In this document: one piece after another, positions 51,525-59,989 of the stretch | How positions within the stretch are numbered: position 1 is the first letter of the stretch | Layout of the letters: the number at the start of each line of letters is the position of its first letter | From: Streptomyces mangrovi | Lineage (GTDB): Bacteria; Actinomycetota; Actinomycetes; Streptomycetales; Streptomycetaceae | Direction of reading: 5' to 3' | Length of the DNA: 64,000 nt | Assembly (NCBI RefSeq): GCF_900114215.1 | Contig: NZ_FOSG01000017.1 | Span: 81,185 to 145,184 of the forward strand | The notes under the pieces: model-generated | What the model was told of the DNA's origin: nothing | Seen by the model: the letters and a program-made list of their open reading frames with translations, nothing else | Databases searched by the model: none | Translations under genes and position numbers: made by a program

Positions 51525-52340
51525 TCACTCCTGTGTGGTCTCGGGTGCTCGGAGGAATTCCGTGATGAGCCGGTTGACCTGGTCGGGCCGCTCCAGGTAG
51601 CCGTAGTGGCCGCAGTGGGGGACGACGTGGCAGTCGGCCCGGGGCAGGGTCCTGGCGATCTCTTCCGCCAGGTGCGGCGGCGCCACGATGTCGTCGGCGA
51701 AGGCGATCACCCGGCAGGAGGCGGTGATGCCGGTCAGGTCCTCCAGCCGGTCCTCCACCGCGCTGAGGTCCAGTTGGGTGCGCACACCGGGCCCGTCGGT
51801 CACCGCCAGTTCGAAGATGTCCAGCCAGTCGGCGATCCGCTGGTCGTCCGCGAGCGTCCGCGGAGAGAGGTTCTGCACCGCCCGCATCACCGCGCGGTAG
51901 CGCGGCGGCAGGGTGACGCCGCTGTCGGCGAGGGCGATCTCGGCGGCGTTGCCGGCCGCCCTCATCCGGTCCAGGCGGCCGCGCGGTGCCACGAGGACAA
52001 GCCGGGAGACCAGGTCGGGACGGGTGCGGGCGACCTCCCGCGCGACTCTGGCGCCCAGAGACATCCCCACGATCGAGCAGGGGCCGATGCCGAGGTGCTC
52101 GATCAGGCCGATGGTGTCGGCCGCCATGTCGCCGAGGGTGAAGCCGGGTTCTCCTCCGCTGGGAGGAATGCCGCGGTTGGTGAACGTGACGACCTCGAAG
52201 CCCTCGGCGACCAGCGCGGGCACCTGGTGCAGGTGCCAGGCCGACTTGGCTGCGCCGCTCCCCATGATCATGAGGACGGGGGGACCGCTTCCGGTGCGGT
52301 CGTGGTCCAGGGGGATCCCGTTGATCCGTGTCGTCGGCAT
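51525..52340 (-). CDS. Alpha/beta hydrolase in the NRPS operon
   Basis: A 271-residue alpha/beta hydrolase. Seen: GPPVLMIMGSGAAKSAWHLHQVPALVAEGFEVVTFTNRGIPPS (oxyanion region), CSIVGMSLGARVAREVA with the GxSxG nucleophile, FADDIVAPPHLAEEIA with the acid, and PHCGHYGYLERPDQVNRLI with the catalytic His. It resembles stand-alone hydrolases of peptide clusters that remove mis-loaded residues or act on side chains. ATG at 52340 matches the fold start; upstream sequence is hairpin-forming. A 221-base gap with a strong hairpin separates it from MbtH. Confidence 0.88.
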   Translation of the reverse strand: MPTTRINGIPLDHDRTGSGPPVLMIMGSGAAKSAWHLHQVPALVAEGFEVVTFTNRGIPPSGGEPGFTLGDMAADTIGLIEHLGIGPCSIVGMSLGARVAREVARTRPDLVSRLVLVAPRGRLDRMRAAGNAAEIALADSGVTLPPRYRAVMRAVQNLSPRTLADDQRIADWLDIFELAVTDGPGVRTQLDLSAVEDRLEDLTGITASCRVIAFADDIVAPPHLAEEIARTLPRADCHVVPHCGHYGYLERPDQVNRLITEFLRAPETTQE

Positions 52341-52493
52341 CGAAGGCTTCCTCGAAAGTCGTCGGCGGCCCGAAGGACCGTTCGTGAGTGGTCGTCTTCC
52401 GCGGTGCGCGGCTGGAGGGGACGTCCGCCCGGTCCGTGCCGCGGCGCGGTCGGCACGGTCGCCGGGGCTCCTGCCCGCCGCACCGGCGGCCGC

Positions 52494-52545
52494 GGGCCGG
52501 GTGGGCGGGGCGGGCGGGGCCGCGACGGCCCCGCCCACCCGGCCC
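52494..52545. terminator. Long hairpin between MbtH and hydrolase genes
   Basis: GGGCCGGGTGGGCGGGGC (52494-52511) pairs perfectly over 18 bases with 52528-52545, leaving a 16-base GC-rich loop. It lies 17 bases after the MbtH stop in the direction of transcription. It may be a partial terminator splitting the NRPS genes from the tailoring and export genes. Confidence 0.75.
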
Positions 52546-52561
52546 GGTCACCCGGCCCCGG

Positions 52562-52792
52562 TCACTCGGCCGCGGTCTTCTCGTGGGCCGCCATGGCCTC
52601 GATGAGGCTCTTGGGCCGCATGTCGGTCCAGTTCTCCTCGATGTAGTCCAGGCACTCCTGGCGCGGACGGTCGTTGACCACCGCCTGCCATCCCGCCGGG
52701 ATGTCGACGAAGTTCGGCCACAGCGAGTGCTGGCCCTCGTCGTTGACCAGGACGTGGAAGGTGCCCTCGGAGTCGTCGAAGGGGTTGGTCAT
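52562..52792 (-). CDS. mbtH: MbtH-like protein
   Basis: A 76-residue MbtH-family protein: NPFDDSEGTFHVLVNDEGQHSLWP, then IPAGWQAVVNDRPRQECLDYIEENWTDMRP. The three conserved Trp and the NxExQxSLWP-type motif are visible. It binds A domains and supports their folding and activity. It follows the second NRPS gene by three bases and should be co-translated. The C-terminus (IEAMAAHEKTAAE) is of normal length. Confidence 0.97.
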   Translation of the reverse strand: MTNPFDDSEGTFHVLVNDEGQHSLWPNFVDIPAGWQAVVNDRPRQECLDYIEENWTDMRPKSLIEAMAAHEKTAAE

Positions 52793-52795
52793 CGT

Positions 52796-55700
52796 TCACA
52801 CCTCTCGTTTCTTCGTGTGTGCTCCCCAAAGGGAGTCCAACTGGTGGGCCAGGACGCGGCCGACCTCGGCGGCCGACGCCGGTTCGGTGAGCATGGTCGT
52901 GTGGGCGGCGTCGACGCGGTGCACCCGGACGCCCTCCTCGGTGTGGGCGTTCCACGCCTCCGGGTCGAGGCTGCGGGAGCGCTCCGCGGTCATCAGGAAG
53001 ATCCCGCAGCGGACACGCCCGGGGACGAAGGACCGCATGAGCCGCACGTTGTTGACGTAGACGTCCTTGACCGCCGTCAGTTCGCCGTCGTCGAGATGGC
53101 CGAGCGAACTGTCCGTCCCGCGCAGGTGGGCGCGGAACCGCTCCATCGGGAAGCGCCCCTCCCGCAGCTCCGCATCGTCCCACTCGAACCCCGACTCCCG
53201 CAGGTTGGCCGCGATGATCTCGGCCTCCGCCGCCTCCGCCGCCTCCTCCCTCTGCCTGGGGTCCTTCGTGCGGCGGGGAGGGTAGGCGTCCAGCATGGCG
53301 AGCAGCTCCACCCGTTCGCCGTCACGCTCCAGCAGCCCGGCCATGGCGTGGGCCACGTGGCCCCCCAGCGACCAGCCGAGCAGCCGGTACGGCCCGTGCG
53401 GCCGGACGGAGCGGATCAGCCGGACGTAGTCGCCGGCCATCTCCTCGATGTCGCACGGCAGTTCGCCGCCGCCGTCGGCGGGCGTACGGGCCTGCAGCGC
53501 GTACAGCGGGACGTCCGCGGGGAGTTCTCGCAGGAGGCCCGCGTACGCCCACCCCAGGCCGACGGCCGGATGGACGCAGAACAGCGGCGGCCGGTCGCCC
53601 CGCCCCCGCAGCGTCAGCAGGGGCGCCGGGGCGCGGCGCTCGGCGCCCCGTCCGATGCGCTCGGCCAGGCCGGCCGCCGTGGGCACCTCGAACAGGTCCC
53701 GCGCGGCGACGGATACGCCCAGCCGCTCGCGGATCCGCCCGACCAGCCGGGTGGCCAGCAGCGAGTGCCCTCCGTGTTCGAAGAACCCGTCGTCGGCGCC
53801 GATCCACTCCCGTTCCAGTACCTCGGCGAACAACTCGCACAGCGCGGCCTCCCTTTCGTCGCGGGGCGGCCGGCCGCCTTCCTCGGCGAGCGGTTCCGGT
53901 TCCGGCAGGGCGTCCCGGTCGAGTTTGCCGTTGGCGTTGGCCGGAAGGGCGTCCAGCACCGCATAGGCCGAGGGCAGCATGTAGGGCGGTACGAGAGCGG
54001 CCAGGTGGGCCCGCAGCTCCGCGGCGGTGGGACGGGGCAGGCCCTCCGCCGGCACCGCGTAGGCCACCAGTCCCCGCTCACCCTGCCCGCCCTCCCGCAG
54101 GACGACGGCCGCCTCCCGTACCGCGGCGTGCTCGGTGAGCCGGGCCTGGATCTCGCCGGGCTCGATCCGGAAGCCGCGCAGTTTGATCTGCTCGTCCGCG
54201 CGGCCCACATAGTGGACGCGCCCCTCCCGGTCCCATCGCACCAGGTCGCCGGTGCGGTACATCCGCTCCCCCGCCCCCTCGAACGGGCAGCCGACGTACC
54301 GGGTCGCGGTGAGTCCCGGGCGGTTTCCGTAGCCGCGCGCCAGCGAGGCGCCGGCCAGGTACAGCTCGCCCGTCACCCCGGGGGGAGTCGGCCGCAGCCT
54401 CTCGTCGAGCACGTAGACCCGGGTGTTGGGCACCGGGGTGCCGATGGGGGGCGGCGGGCCGCCGGGGGACAGGGCCCGGCTGGTCAGCGTGACAGCGGTG
54501 GCTTCGGTCGGGCCGTAGATGTTGAGCATGCGCCGGCCGGGCGCCCAGCGGTCCACGACCGAGGCCGTGACCGCCTCGCCGCCGACGACGAGACAGCGCA
54601 GGCCGTCCAGGCCCTCGGGGCTGAGACCGGTCAGCGCCGCCGGCGGGATGAAGGCGTGGCTGATCCGCCGCGCGGCCAGGGTCTCTCCGAGCGCTTCCCC
54701 GGCCAGGACCGGCTGGTCGGGCAGGACCAGGGTCCCTCCGGTGGTGAGTGCCATCAGCAGTTCCAGCACCGCGCCGTCGAAGGAGGGCGACGCGAGCTGC
54801 AGCACGCGGCTGCCTGCCTCCACCGGGTACCGCTCCCGCTGCGCCACGGCCAGCGACAGCAGGCCGCGGTGCTCGGTCACCACGCCCTTGGGACGGCCCG
54901 TGGAGCCGGAGGTGTAGACGACGTACGCGGCGTTGCCGGCGGTCAGGGGGGCGGTCCGGTCGTCGTCGGTGAGATCGGCCGCGGACGGTCCGGCCGGCGC
55001 CGCCCCGGCCGGCTCCCCGTCGGGGATCAGGACGGGGAACCCCGCGATCTCCCCGCGCCCCGCCGCGTACGGCTCGGCCGCCAGAACCAGCGCGGGGGCG
55101 CTGTCGCGCAGCATGAAGCCGATGCGCTCGTCCGGGTAGCCCGGGTCCACCGGTACGAGGACGCCGCCGGCCTTGAGCACCGACAGCAGCGCGGTGATCT
55201 GTCCGACGGAGCGCGGCATCAGCAGTGCCACCCGGCGTTCGGGGCCGACGCCGTGCCGGACCAGTACCCTGGCCAGCCGGTTGGCCCGGGCGTTGAGCTC
55301 GGCGTACGTCAGGCTGCGTCCGGCGTGTTCGAGTGCCGTGGCCCCCGGGGTTCGGGCCGCCTGCTCCTGGAACATCTCCGGCAGCGTCGCGACCAGGTCC
55401 GCACGCCGGGTGGCGTTCCACTCGGTCACGACCGTGTGCCGCTCCCCGGCCGCGAGTAGTTCCCGGGTTCCGACAGGGCCGCCCGGGTCCGCCGTCCAGA
55501 GGGCGAGCATCCGGCCGAACCTCTCCAGCAGGTCCCGCGCGGTCTCCCTGTCGAAGAGGTCGGCGTCGTACTCCAGAGCGGTCTCGATCCCGGCCGGCCG
55601 GCCGTCCTCTCCGTGGCTCTCCAGGAAGGTGAACATGAGGTCGAACTTCGACCGCGCGGTCTCCACCCGGTGCGCCCCGACGGTGAGCCCCGGGGGCGGG

Positions 55701-58700
55701 GAGCCCTGCCGCCCGGCCTGCTCCTCGGTGTTGTTGCAGGAGAGCGCGACCTGGAAGAGCGGGTGCCGGCCGAGCGAACGGGCCGGGCTCAGACGCTCCA
55801 CCAGTTGTTCGAAGGGGAGGTCCTGGTGCGCGTAGGCGGCCAGCGCGGTCTCGCGGACCCGCCCGACGAGCTCGGCGAACGCGGGGTCGCCCGAGGTGTC
55901 GGTCCGCAGGACCAGGGTGTTGACGAAGAATCCGACCAGGTCCTCCACCGCCTCGTCGGTGCGCCCGGCCACCGGGGTGCCGACGGGGATGTCCTCCCCG
56001 GCGCCCATCCGGGTGAGGAAGGCCGCGACGGCGGCCTGGACGACCATGAACACGCTCGCCCGGCTCGTCCGGGCCAGATCGACCACGGCGGAGTGGACCG
56101 CCGCGGGCAGCGACAGCCAGACCTGGCCGCCGGTGTGGGACGGCTCGGCCGGGCGCGGCCGGTCGGCCGGCAGCCGCAGCTCCTCCGGCAGATCGGCCAA
56201 CTGCCGCTCCCAGTAGCCCAGCTGGGCGGCGGCGGTACTGTCGGGGTCGTCCGCCTCACCGAGGAACCGCCGCTGCCACAGGGCGTAGTCCACGTACTGG
56301 ACCGGCAGCGGCCGCCAGTCCGGGGCCCGGCCCTCGCGGCGTGCGCCGTAGGCGGTGAACAGATCGCGCAGGAGCCTCCTGCCCGACCAGCCGTCGCTGG
56401 CGATGTGGTGCACGACCAGCACGAGCACCCGGGAGCTCGGCCCGCTCTCCAGCAGCCAGGCACGCATCGGCGGTTCGGATTCCAGGTCGAAGTGGTGGGC
56501 CGCCAGCTCGTCGGCGGTGCGGTCCACCTCCTCCCCGGCGACCGGGACGACGGTGAGGGGGTCGCCCGCCTCCCAAACCGGCAGCACCCTCTGGAACGGG
56601 CCCTCCCCGTCCTCGGCGAAGACGGTGCGCAGCGTCTCGTGCCGTTCCACCACGTCGCGCAGCGCGGCCGCCAGCGCACCGACGTCGAGCTCGCCGTCCA
56701 GCCGCAGGGCCCGGTGGATGTTGTAGACGGAGTTCGGGCCGGTGAGCCGGTGCAGGATCCACAGCCGCTGCTGGGCGTACGAGAGCGGTACGCGCTCCGG
56801 GCGCGGCACCGGTCTCACCGGCGGGCGTCCGCGGCCGCGGGTGTCCAGCAGCGCGGACAGGGATCTCACCGTGGGGTGCTCGAAGAAACCGCGCACCGAG
56901 ACCTCCGCGTCCAGGGTCGCCCGCACCCTGCTGATCAGCCGGGTGACCAGCAGTGAATGGCCGCCCAGGGCGAAGAAGTCGTCGTCGATGGAGACCAGCG
57001 GGCGCCGGAGCACCTCGGCGAACAGCCCGCACAGGATCTCCTCGCGCGGGGACCTGGGCAGCCCTCCGGCGAAGGCGCCCTCGACGGCGGGTTCCGGCAG
57101 CGCGGAGCGGTCGATCTTGCCGTTGCGCGTGACGGGCAGTGCGGGCATCCCGACCAGGTGTGAGGGCACCATGTAAGGCGGCAGCACCCGGCGCAGATGC
57201 TCCATGATCCGCGCCGTGGGCAGTGCGGTGCCGGCCCCGGCCGGGGCGGAGGGGGACGCGCCCTCCCCGGCGGGGACGGCGTAGCCGACCAGCCGGGCGT
57301 CGCCCGCCCCGTCCTCCCGCACCACCACCACGGCCCGGCGGACGGCGGGATGGGCCGCCAGCGCCGCCTCCACCTCTCCGGGTTCCACCCGGAAACCCCG
57401 CAGGCTGATCTGGTCGTCCGCCCTGCCGAGGTACTCCAGCAGGCCTTCCCCGTTCCACCGCACCAGGTCGCCGGTGCGGTACATCCGCTCCCCCGGCTCC
57501 CCGAACGGGCAGGCCACGAACCGCTCCGCGGTCCTGCCCGGGTCGCGGAGATAACCGCGGGCCAGGCCGGAACCGGCGACGTACAGCTCTCCGGGGACGC
57601 CGACCGGCACCGGGACCAGGCCGGGGCCGAGGACGTACAGGCGGGTGTTCCACAGCGGCCGGCCGATGGGCACCGGGCCGTCGCCGACGGGCTCGTGCGG
57701 GGCGATCCGGTGCTCGGAGCAGTTCACGGTCGTCTCGGTGGGCCCGTAGACGTTGTAGACGGTGACGTCCGGGCGGCCGGCGCGCCAGTGCCGCAGGTGC
57801 CGGCCGGTGAGCTGTTCGCCGCCGAAAGTGATCGCCTTGGCCGGGCTCACCGCCTCCGGCAGTTCCTCGAGCATCGAAAGGTGACCGGGGGTCGCCTTCA
57901 TGAAGTCCGGGGGCGCCTCGCCGGGACGCAGGACCGGCTCGTCCTCCAGCGAGGCGAGGCGGACCGTGCCCCCGCTGACCAGCGGAACGTAGAGGGCTCC
58001 GACCGTGAGGTCGAAGGAGACCGGCGAGTGCACCAGGGAGCGCCCGTCGGCGGGGTACTCCTCGGACCCGCGCAGCAGGTAGCCGACGAGGGACCGGTGA
58101 GTGGCCACCACGCCCTTGGGACGGCCGGTCGAGCCGGAGGTGTAGATGGCGTACGCGGCGTTCCCCGGATCCGGCGGCGAGGGACGCTCGTCGTCGCCCA
58201 GCGGGCCGCCGGGCAGCGCCTCCAGCGCGGTGGCCGTCTCCGGGGAGTCCAGGATCAGCAGCGGGAGGCCGGCCGGCAGCCGGCCGGCCAGGTCCGCGGT
58301 GGTGACGGTGAGGAGCGGCTCGGCCTCCCGCAGCAGCCGGGCGAGCCGGTCGGCCGGATGGCCGGGGTCGATCGGTATGTAGGCGGCACCGGTCTGCCAC
58401 ACCGCCAGCGCGGCCTCGACCAGTTCCGGTGAGCGCGGCAGTGCCAGTGCGACGAAGCGCTCGGTCCGCGCTCCGCGCTCCACCAGCAGGCGGGCCAGCC
58501 GTCCCGAGCGGTCGGCGAGCCGGGCGTAGTCGATGCCGCGGTCGGCCGTCTCCACGGCGATCCGTTCGGGGGTGCGGGCGGCCTGCCCGAGAAACAGCTC
58601 GGTGGCGGTGGTGTCCTCGACCTCGCGTGCGGTGTCGTTGAACTTCTCCAGCACCAGGGTTCGTTCGGCGTCGTCGAGGACGTCGAGCCGGCCCAGGGGC

Positions 58701-59989
58701 AGGTTCGGCGTCGCCAGGAAGGCGTCGGCGAGCCTCAGCAGGCGATCGCGCAGAGCGGCTGCCCGGCGGGACGTCACCGCGCTGGGCCGGTGGCCGATGC
58801 GGAACCGCATCGGCGGGCCGGGGGAGACGAGCAGGCCGAGCGGGTAGTGCATGGCATCGCGCATCTTCGAGGCCGCCACGCGTACGCGTGGCGGCGTGGC
58901 GGGGAATTTGCCGGCGGGTTCCTCCGCGGGCCCGGCCGGGTAGTTCTCGAACGCCATCATCGAGTCGAACAGTTCGCCCCGGCCGGCCAGGTTCTGGATG
59001 TCGGCCAGCCGCAGGTGCTGGTGGTCCAGAAGGGCGCTCTGCTCGCGCTGCAACCGCCGCAGGAAGTCCGTCAGTGGTTCGTCCACGGGCATCCGGGCCC
59101 GTAGCGGGAGGGTGTTGGCGAACAGACCGATCATGGACTCGACGCCGTCCAGCTCCGGCGGCCGGCCGGAGACGACCACCCCGTACACCACGTCCTGGCT
59201 GCCGGTGGTGCGGGCGAGGGCCAGCGCCCACAGCCCCTGTACGACGGTGTTGAGGGTGAGGCCCGCGCCGCGGGCGGCCTCCGTCAGCCCGGCCGAGACC
59301 GCCGCGGGCAGTTCGAAGTCCAGCCACCGCGGCGCCTCCGCGGCCCGCTCGGCCCGCGGGGCGAGGAGGGTGGGCTCGCTCAGCCCCTCCAGCGCCTGCC
59401 GCCAGGCCTCCCGTGCGGCCTGTTCGTCCCGCCGGCCCAGCCAGGCCAGGTAGTCCCGGTAGCGGCGCACCGGCGGCAGGGCGGAGGTGTCGCCGCCGGT
59501 GCGGTAGAGCAGCATGAGTTCACGCAGGAGCATCGGCATCGACCAACCGTCCAGCAGGATGTGGTGGTTGGTGAGGGCGAACCGGTGGCGGTCCTCCGCC
59601 GTGCGCAGCAGCAGGAACCGCACCAGTGGCGGTTTGGAGGGCCGGAAGCGGCGCCAGCGGTGCTCGTCCAGCCGTCGTGCCGCCTCCGCCTCCGGGTCGG
59701 CCACCAGGCGCAGGTCGGCCTCCTCCCACGGGAGGTCGACCTGCCTGGGGACGAACTGCACCGGGTCCTTCAGCGCGCGGGTCGCGAAGCCCGCCCGGAG
59801 GTTGTCGTGGCGCCGCAGCAGCGCCTCGGCGGCCGCGCGCAGCGCCGGCACGTCCAGCGGGCCGTGCAGTTCCACCTCGTTCTGGACGGTGTAGACGTCG
59901 ACGGCCTCGTCGCCGACGTACTCGCTGTGGAAGAGCAACCCCTCCTGCAGCGGGGAAAGGGGCAGGACGTCCTGCAGGGATCGGCTCAT
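52796..59989 (-). CDS. NRPS, C-A-T-C-A-T-TE (termination)
   Basis: A 2397-residue synthetase. C1 (1-440) has HHILLDGWS at 142-150 and should accept a D-residue donor, as it follows an E domain. A1 (450-970): YTSGSTGRPKG at about 616, YNVYGPTETT at about 745, pocket read by eye D-L-G-K-T-G-V-V-N-K, not assigned. T1: DFFALGGHSLL, Ser1012. C2 (about 1068-1500): HHIASDGW at 1194. A2 (about 1520-2030): NIYGPTEAT, pocket D-G-L-F-V-G-I-A-V-K, not assigned. T2: FFEHGGHSLL. TE: GWSLGG with Ser2207, Asp2234 and His2363. It adds the last two residues and releases the peptide by hydrolysis or cyclisation. Its ATG overlaps the stop of the upstream NRPS gene. Confidence 0.93.
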   Translation of the reverse strand: MSRSLQDVLPLSPLQEGLLFHSEYVGDEAVDVYTVQNEVELHGPLDVPALRAAAEALLRRHDNLRAGFATRALKDPVQFVPRQVDLPWEEADLRLVADPEAEAARRLDEHRWRRFRPSKPPLVRFLLLRTAEDRHRFALTNHHILLDGWSMPMLLRELMLLYRTGGDTSALPPVRRYRDYLAWLGRRDEQAAREAWRQALEGLSEPTLLAPRAERAAEAPRWLDFELPAAVSAGLTEAARGAGLTLNTVVQGLWALALARTTGSQDVVYGVVVSGRPPELDGVESMIGLFANTLPLRARMPVDEPLTDFLRRLQREQSALLDHQHLRLADIQNLAGRGELFDSMMAFENYPAGPAEEPAGKFPATPPRVRVAASKMRDAMHYPLGLLVSPGPPMRFRIGHRPSAVTSRRAAALRDRLLRLADAFLATPNLPLGRLDVLDDAERTLVLEKFNDTAREVEDTTATELFLGQAARTPERIAVETADRGIDYARLADRSGRLARLLVERGARTERFVALALPRSPELVEAALAVWQTGAAYIPIDPGHPADRLARLLREAEPLLTVTTADLAGRLPAGLPLLILDSPETATALEALPGGPLGDDERPSPPDPGNAAYAIYTSGSTGRPKGVVATHRSLVGYLLRGSEEYPADGRSLVHSPVSFDLTVGALYVPLVSGGTVRLASLEDEPVLRPGEAPPDFMKATPGHLSMLEELPEAVSPAKAITFGGEQLTGRHLRHWRAGRPDVTVYNVYGPTETTVNCSEHRIAPHEPVGDGPVPIGRPLWNTRLYVLGPGLVPVPVGVPGELYVAGSGLARGYLRDPGRTAERFVACPFGEPGERMYRTGDLVRWNGEGLLEYLGRADDQISLRGFRVEPGEVEAALAAHPAVRRAVVVVREDGAGDARLVGYAVPAGEGASPSAPAGAGTALPTARIMEHLRRVLPPYMVPSHLVGMPALPVTRNGKIDRSALPEPAVEGAFAGGLPRSPREEILCGLFAEVLRRPLVSIDDDFFALGGHSLLVTRLISRVRATLDAEVSVRGFFEHPTVRSLSALLDTRGRGRPPVRPVPRPERVPLSYAQQRLWILHRLTGPNSVYNIHRALRLDGELDVGALAAALRDVVERHETLRTVFAEDGEGPFQRVLPVWEAGDPLTVVPVAGEEVDRTADELAAHHFDLESEPPMRAWLLESGPSSRVLVLVVHHIASDGWSGRRLLRDLFTAYGARREGRAPDWRPLPVQYVDYALWQRRFLGEADDPDSTAAAQLGYWERQLADLPEELRLPADRPRPAEPSHTGGQVWLSLPAAVHSAVVDLARTSRASVFMVVQAAVAAFLTRMGAGEDIPVGTPVAGRTDEAVEDLVGFFVNTLVLRTDTSGDPAFAELVGRVRETALAAYAHQDLPFEQLVERLSPARSLGRHPLFQVALSCNNTEEQAGRQGSPPPGLTVGAHRVETARSKFDLMFTFLESHGEDGRPAGIETALEYDADLFDRETARDLLERFGRMLALWTADPGGPVGTRELLAAGERHTVVTEWNATRRADLVATLPEMFQEQAARTPGATALEHAGRSLTYAELNARANRLARVLVRHGVGPERRVALLMPRSVGQITALLSVLKAGGVLVPVDPGYPDERIGFMLRDSAPALVLAAEPYAAGRGEIAGFPVLIPDGEPAGAAPAGPSAADLTDDDRTAPLTAGNAAYVVYTSGSTGRPKGVVTEHRGLLSLAVAQRERYPVEAGSRVLQLASPSFDGAVLELLMALTTGGTLVLPDQPVLAGEALGETLAARRISHAFIPPAALTGLSPEGLDGLRCLVVGGEAVTASVVDRWAPGRRMLNIYGPTEATAVTLTSRALSPGGPPPPIGTPVPNTRVYVLDERLRPTPPGVTGELYLAGASLARGYGNRPGLTATRYVGCPFEGAGERMYRTGDLVRWDREGRVHYVGRADEQIKLRGFRIEPGEIQARLTEHAAVREAAVVLREGGQGERGLVAYAVPAEGLPRPTAAELRAHLAALVPPYMLPSAYAVLDALPANANGKLDRDALPEPEPLAEEGGRPPRDEREAALCELFAEVLEREWIGADDGFFEHGGHSLLATRLVGRIRERLGVSVAARDLFEVPTAAGLAERIGRGAERRAPAPLLTLRGRGDRPPLFCVHPAVGLGWAYAGLLRELPADVPLYALQARTPADGGGELPCDIEEMAGDYVRLIRSVRPHGPYRLLGWSLGGHVAHAMAGLLERDGERVELLAMLDAYPPRRTKDPRQREEAAEAAEAEIIAANLRESGFEWDDAELREGRFPMERFRAHLRGTDSSLGHLDDGELTAVKDVYVNNVRLMRSFVPGRVRCGIFLMTAERSRSLDPEAWNAHTEEGVRVHRVDAAHTTMLTEPASAAEVGRVLAHQLDSLWGAHTKKREV

